DNA of 17,653 nt from DATDDB01 sp035260545 (GTDB lineage Bacteria > Pseudomonadota > Gammaproteobacteria > Burkholderiales > Gallionellaceae): positions 1 to 17,653 of the forward strand of contig DATFUZ010000094.1 in assembly GCA_035260545.1 (NCBI GenBank), read 5' to 3'. Position 1 is the first letter of the stretch. Every line of letters begins with the position of its first letter. The translations under genes and the position numbers were made by a program. Shown here piece after piece: positions 15,882-17,653 of the stretch. Under the pieces are notes generated by a model that saw only the letters and a list, made by a program, of their open reading frames with translations, was not told the origin of the DNA and made no database searches.

Positions 15882-15912
15882 CGAAAAAACCGCCTGCAAG
15901 GCGGTTTTTTCG
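15882..15912 (-). terminator. Intrinsic terminator of rplM-rpsI
   Basis: A perfect 13-bp stem forms between 15882-15894 and 15900-15912 around a 5-base loop: the GC part is CCGCC/GGCGG, flanked by six A and six T. On the minus strand the stem runs into TTTTTT, 18 bases after the rpsI stop codon. The A-run on the other side makes it potentially bidirectional. Confidence 0.9.
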
Positions 15913-15930
15913 GGCAATCCAAGCCGGATA

Positions 15931-16323
15931 TTAACGCTTGGAGAATTGCTTGCGGCGACGCGCCTTGCGCAGACCGACTTTTTTGCGCTCCACCTCGCGT
16001 GCATCGCGGGTGACCAGACCTGCGTTGCTCAGCGCGGACTTGAGGCTGGCGTCATAGTCGATCAGCGCGCGGGTGATGCCGTGACGCACCGCGCCGGCCT
16101 GGCCGGATTCGCCGCCGCCGTGCACGTTGACCAGGATGTCGAACTTGTCCGTCAGGCCGGTCAGCTCCAGCGGCTGGCGCACGACCATGCGCCCGGTCTC
16201 GCGGGAGAAGAACTGGTCGACCGGCTTGTCGTTAACGACAATATTGCCCTTGCCGGGCTTGATGAATACACGGGCGACCGCGCTCTTGCGACGGCCCGTG
16301 CCGTAGTTGTAGTTCACGCTCAT
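15931..16323 (-). CDS. rpsI: 30S ribosomal protein S9
   Basis: Small-subunit protein whose C-terminal tail reaches the P-site tRNA. The 130-residue product is the usual length. It shows NYNYGTGRRKSAVARVFIKPG at the start, HGGGESGQAGAVRHGITRALI in the middle and the basic end KKVGLRKARRRKQFSKR with the conserved terminal arginine. The ATG at 16323 has AAGG 6 bases upstream, inside the end of rplM. Only one base separates it from the rplM stop codon, the normal rplM-rpsI arrangement. Confidence 0.98.
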   Translation of the reverse strand: MSVNYNYGTGRRKSAVARVFIKPGKGNIVVNDKPVDQFFSRETGRMVVRQPLELTGLTDKFDILVNVHGGGESGQAGAVRHGITRALIDYDASLKSALSNAGLVTRDAREVERKKVGLRKARRRKQFSKR

Positions 16324-16324
16324 A

Positions 16325-16762
16325 TTATGCCTTCAACAGGTCTATGGGTTTCGGTTGCTGCGCGGCGTGCGGATGCGAGTCGCCCGCGTAGATCTTCAGC
16401 TTGCGCAGCATCGCGTAGCCCAGGGGACCCTTGGGCAGCATGCCGCGAACTGCCTTTTGCAGGACGCGGTCGGGATGACGCTGTTGCAGCTTGGTGAAGT
16501 TGGTGGAGTACAGGCCGCCGGGGAAAGTGGTGTGGCGGTGATACATCTTGTCTTGCGCCTTGTTGCCGGTCACGCGCAGCTTGTCGGCATTGACCACGAC
16601 AACGAAGTCGCCGGTGTCGACGTGCGGCGTGTAGATGGCCTTGTGCTTGCCGCGCAGGCGCGCCGCAATCTGGCTAGCCAGGCGGCCCAGCACGGCGTCC
16701 CTGGCATCCACCAGATACCAGTCGTGCTGGACTTCGTGCTGCTTGGCAGAAAATGTCTTCAT
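16325..16762 (-). CDS. rplM: 50S ribosomal protein L13
   Basis: Early-assembling large-subunit protein. The 145-residue product begins MKTFSAKQHEVQHDWYLVDA and has the family segments DAVLGRLASQIAARLRGKHK, YTPHVDTGDFVVVVNADKL, HTTFPGGLYS and AVRGMLPKGPLG. The ATG at 16762 is chosen; an in-frame TTG four codons upstream lacks support. GGGAA lies 6 bases upstream. It is the first gene of the rplM-rpsI operon, with a strong promoter about 40 bases upstream. Confidence 0.98.
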   Translation of the reverse strand: MKTFSAKQHEVQHDWYLVDARDAVLGRLASQIAARLRGKHKAIYTPHVDTGDFVVVVNADKLRVTGNKAQDKMYHRHTTFPGGLYSTNFTKLQQRHPDRVLQKAVRGMLPKGPLGYAMLRKLKIYAGDSHPHAAQQPKPIDLLKA

Positions 16763-16800
16763 GGCTGTTCCCAAAACGGAGAAATCTTTAAAGGGCGCGA

Positions 16801-16829
16801 ATTCTAAGCCATGACCGCCGACCTGTCAA
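16801..16829 (-). promoter_or_regulatory. Promoter of rplM-rpsI
   Basis: On the minus strand a perfect TTGACA (16824-16829) is followed after 17 bases by TAGAAT (16801-16806, 5 of 6). Start would be near 16794, with a leader of about 32 bases. It is the best promoter match in the window, as expected for ribosomal protein genes. Confidence 0.85.
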
Positions 16830-16932
16830 ATCCGTCCATGCACTGCCCCCCATGCCTCGGCCCCGCGCAGGCCGATCAGAATGTTGCGCACACCCAACAG
16901 GCGCCTAGGTGCCGCGCGACACCGTCACACAG

Positions 16933-16961
16933 TTGTCATAATTCGCCGCCCCGGGTAATAT
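16933..16961 (+). promoter_or_regulatory. Promoter of the 85-residue unknown gene
   Basis: TTGTCA (16933-16938, 5 of 6) and TAATAT (16956-16961, 4 of 6) are separated by 17 bases. Start would be near 16968, giving a leader of about 66 bases. The region between this site and the divergent rplM promoter (16830-16932) holds nothing else I can recognise. Confidence 0.5.
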
Positions 16962-17033
16962 TGCCATTACAGAATCATGGTTATTTACTTTGCCAGCACC
17001 CGACTGCCCACATCCCAAAGGGAGGGGAACACG

Positions 17034-17291
17034 ATGGAAGATTTCGACAGGAGCATGGCGATCGACATGCTCGAGGATGCCCTTCAAGCCGTCGCCGATC
17101 CGGTCGGGCGCGGGATCGCCACGGGGCTTTGCAGCGCCTTCTATCTTTGCGGCATCATAGAATCCGCGGACTGGGAAGATTACCACCAGCGCATTCTCAT
17201 GGGCTCGCACGCTGTCGATGCCCCCCCTCCCGCCGTGCCCAGTCGCCGAGCCCGCAGCAGCCCCGCGCCCGCCACACCGGCAACCAACTGA
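17034..17291 (+). CDS. Small protein of unknown function (85 residues)
   Basis: I do not recognise this protein. It starts MEDFDRSMAIDMLEDALQAV, which looks like an acidic amphipathic helix. A central part with two cysteines (C33 and C39, GLCSAFYLCG) leads into IIESADWEDYHQRI, and a Pro/Ala/Arg-rich tail (from about residue 60) looks disordered. No signal peptide or membrane segment is evident. Support for a real gene: the ribosome binding site AGGGAGG 8 bases before the ATG is very strong, a plausible promoter lies upstream, and no better frame competes on either strand. It sits between divergent rplM and downstream glyA, 134 bases before glyA. It could be a regulator or partner protein, but there is no evidence for either. 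Confidence 0.75.
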   Translation: MEDFDRSMAIDMLEDALQAVADPVGRGIATGLCSAFYLCGIIESADWEDYHQRILMGSHAVDAPPPAVPSRRARSSPAPATPATN

Positions 17292-17380
17292 ACAAACACA
17301 ATTTTCTTGCACGGCCGCGGCGCAAAATCGCGCCTGGCGCCACCCACCACTGCACGAAGTTCCGGGCTGTCCGGGCCGCA

Positions 17381-17389
17381 TGGTAAAAT
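17381..17389 (+). promoter_or_regulatory. Extended -10 promoter of glyA
   Basis: TGG precedes TAAAAT (17384-17389, 5 of 6), the extended -10 form. No acceptable -35 box is found at 16-18 bases upstream. Start would be near 17396, with a leader of about 30 bases. Confidence 0.5.
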
Positions 17390-17425
17390 GTGCTTTTTAT
17401 TACGATACCTGTTGGGAAGGGCCTC

Positions 17426-17653
17426 ATGTTCTCCAGAAAAAACACCATTGCCATCGTTGACCCCGAACTGTGGGCCGCGATCCAGAATGAAACCCGCCGC
17501 CAGGAGGATCACATCGAACTGATCGCCTCGGAGAACTACACCAGCCCGGCGGTCATGGAAGCCCAGGGCAGCCAGCTCACCAACAAATATGCCGAGGGCT
17601 ATCCCGGCAAGCGCTATTACGGCGGCTGCGAATACGTGGACATCGTCGAGCAG
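17426..17653 (+). CDS. glyA: Serine hydroxymethyltransferase, N-terminal part
   Basis: PLP enzyme that converts serine and tetrahydrofolate to glycine and methylene-tetrahydrofolate. Only the first 76 codons are in the window; the gene continues past its right edge. The sequence MFSRKNTIAIVDPELWAAI, then HIELIASENYTSPAVMEAQG and LTNKYAEGYPGKRYYGGCEY, is the highly conserved SHMT N-terminus. The ATG at 17426 has GGAAGG about 5 bases upstream. The frame is open to the last base of the window. Typical full length is about 415 residues. Confidence 0.97.
   Translation, partial: MFSRKNTIAIVDPELWAAIQNETRRQEDHIELIASENYTSPAVMEAQGSQLTNKYAEGYPGKRYYGGCEYVDIVEQ

Overview
The window (about 17.65 kb, GC-rich, densely coded) looks like core chromosome of a betaproteobacterium. 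The order rpsU-yqeY-dnaG-rpoD, the order tyrS / M23 peptidase / anmK / erpA / bactofilin / DUF6776 / argC / rpsI-rplM, and a GlyA N-terminus of betaproteobacterial type all point that way. Nitrosomonadales-like lineages seem a plausible home, but this is inference from remembered synteny and protein style, not from a search. I see no CRISPR array, tRNA, rRNA, insertion sequence or complete mobile element.

Left part, minus strand (124-5287). The macromolecular-synthesis operon reads right to left: rpsU (S21), yqeY, dnaG (primase), rpoD (sigma-70). It has a good promoter before rpsU, a strong hairpin between rpsU and yqeY, and a near-consensus internal promoter before rpoD whose -35 box starts on the dnaG stop codon. 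Upstream of rpsU lies a periplasmic diheme cytochrome c with its own terminator. Between this cytochrome and polX is a decayed piece of a SagB-type nitroreductase gene, with two frameshifts and no 3' half.

Middle part (5817-13132). Genes tyrS, a rhodanese-domain protein and polX run on the minus strand. Their order suggests tyrS-rhodanese cotranscription, and polX has its own TTGACA-type promoter. Diverging from tyrS on the plus strand are an M23 peptidoglycan endopeptidase, anmK (anhydro-muropeptide recycling) and a CapA-family secreted protein, which together make an envelope-related group. A 12-bp bidirectional terminator separates them from the next minus-strand operon.

Right part (13216-17653). 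On the minus strand, argC (TTG start), a DUF6776 membrane coiled-coil protein, a bactofilin and erpA (Fe-S insertion) form a tightly packed operon. Upstream of it, rplM-rpsI is a separate ribosomal operon with a TTGACA-17-TAGAAT promoter and a 13-bp-stem terminator. Diverging from rplM is a small 85-residue gene of unknown function with a strong ribosome binding site, followed by the first 76 codons of glyA, cut by the window end.

I did not find an undescribed multi-gene system here. Most of the window is ordinary housekeeping. The items that most merit a second look are the SagB remnant, the 85-residue unknown protein, the hairpin between rpsU and yqeY, the anmK leader structure, the orphan diheme cytochrome, and the CapA gene sitting inside an otherwise conserved gene order.
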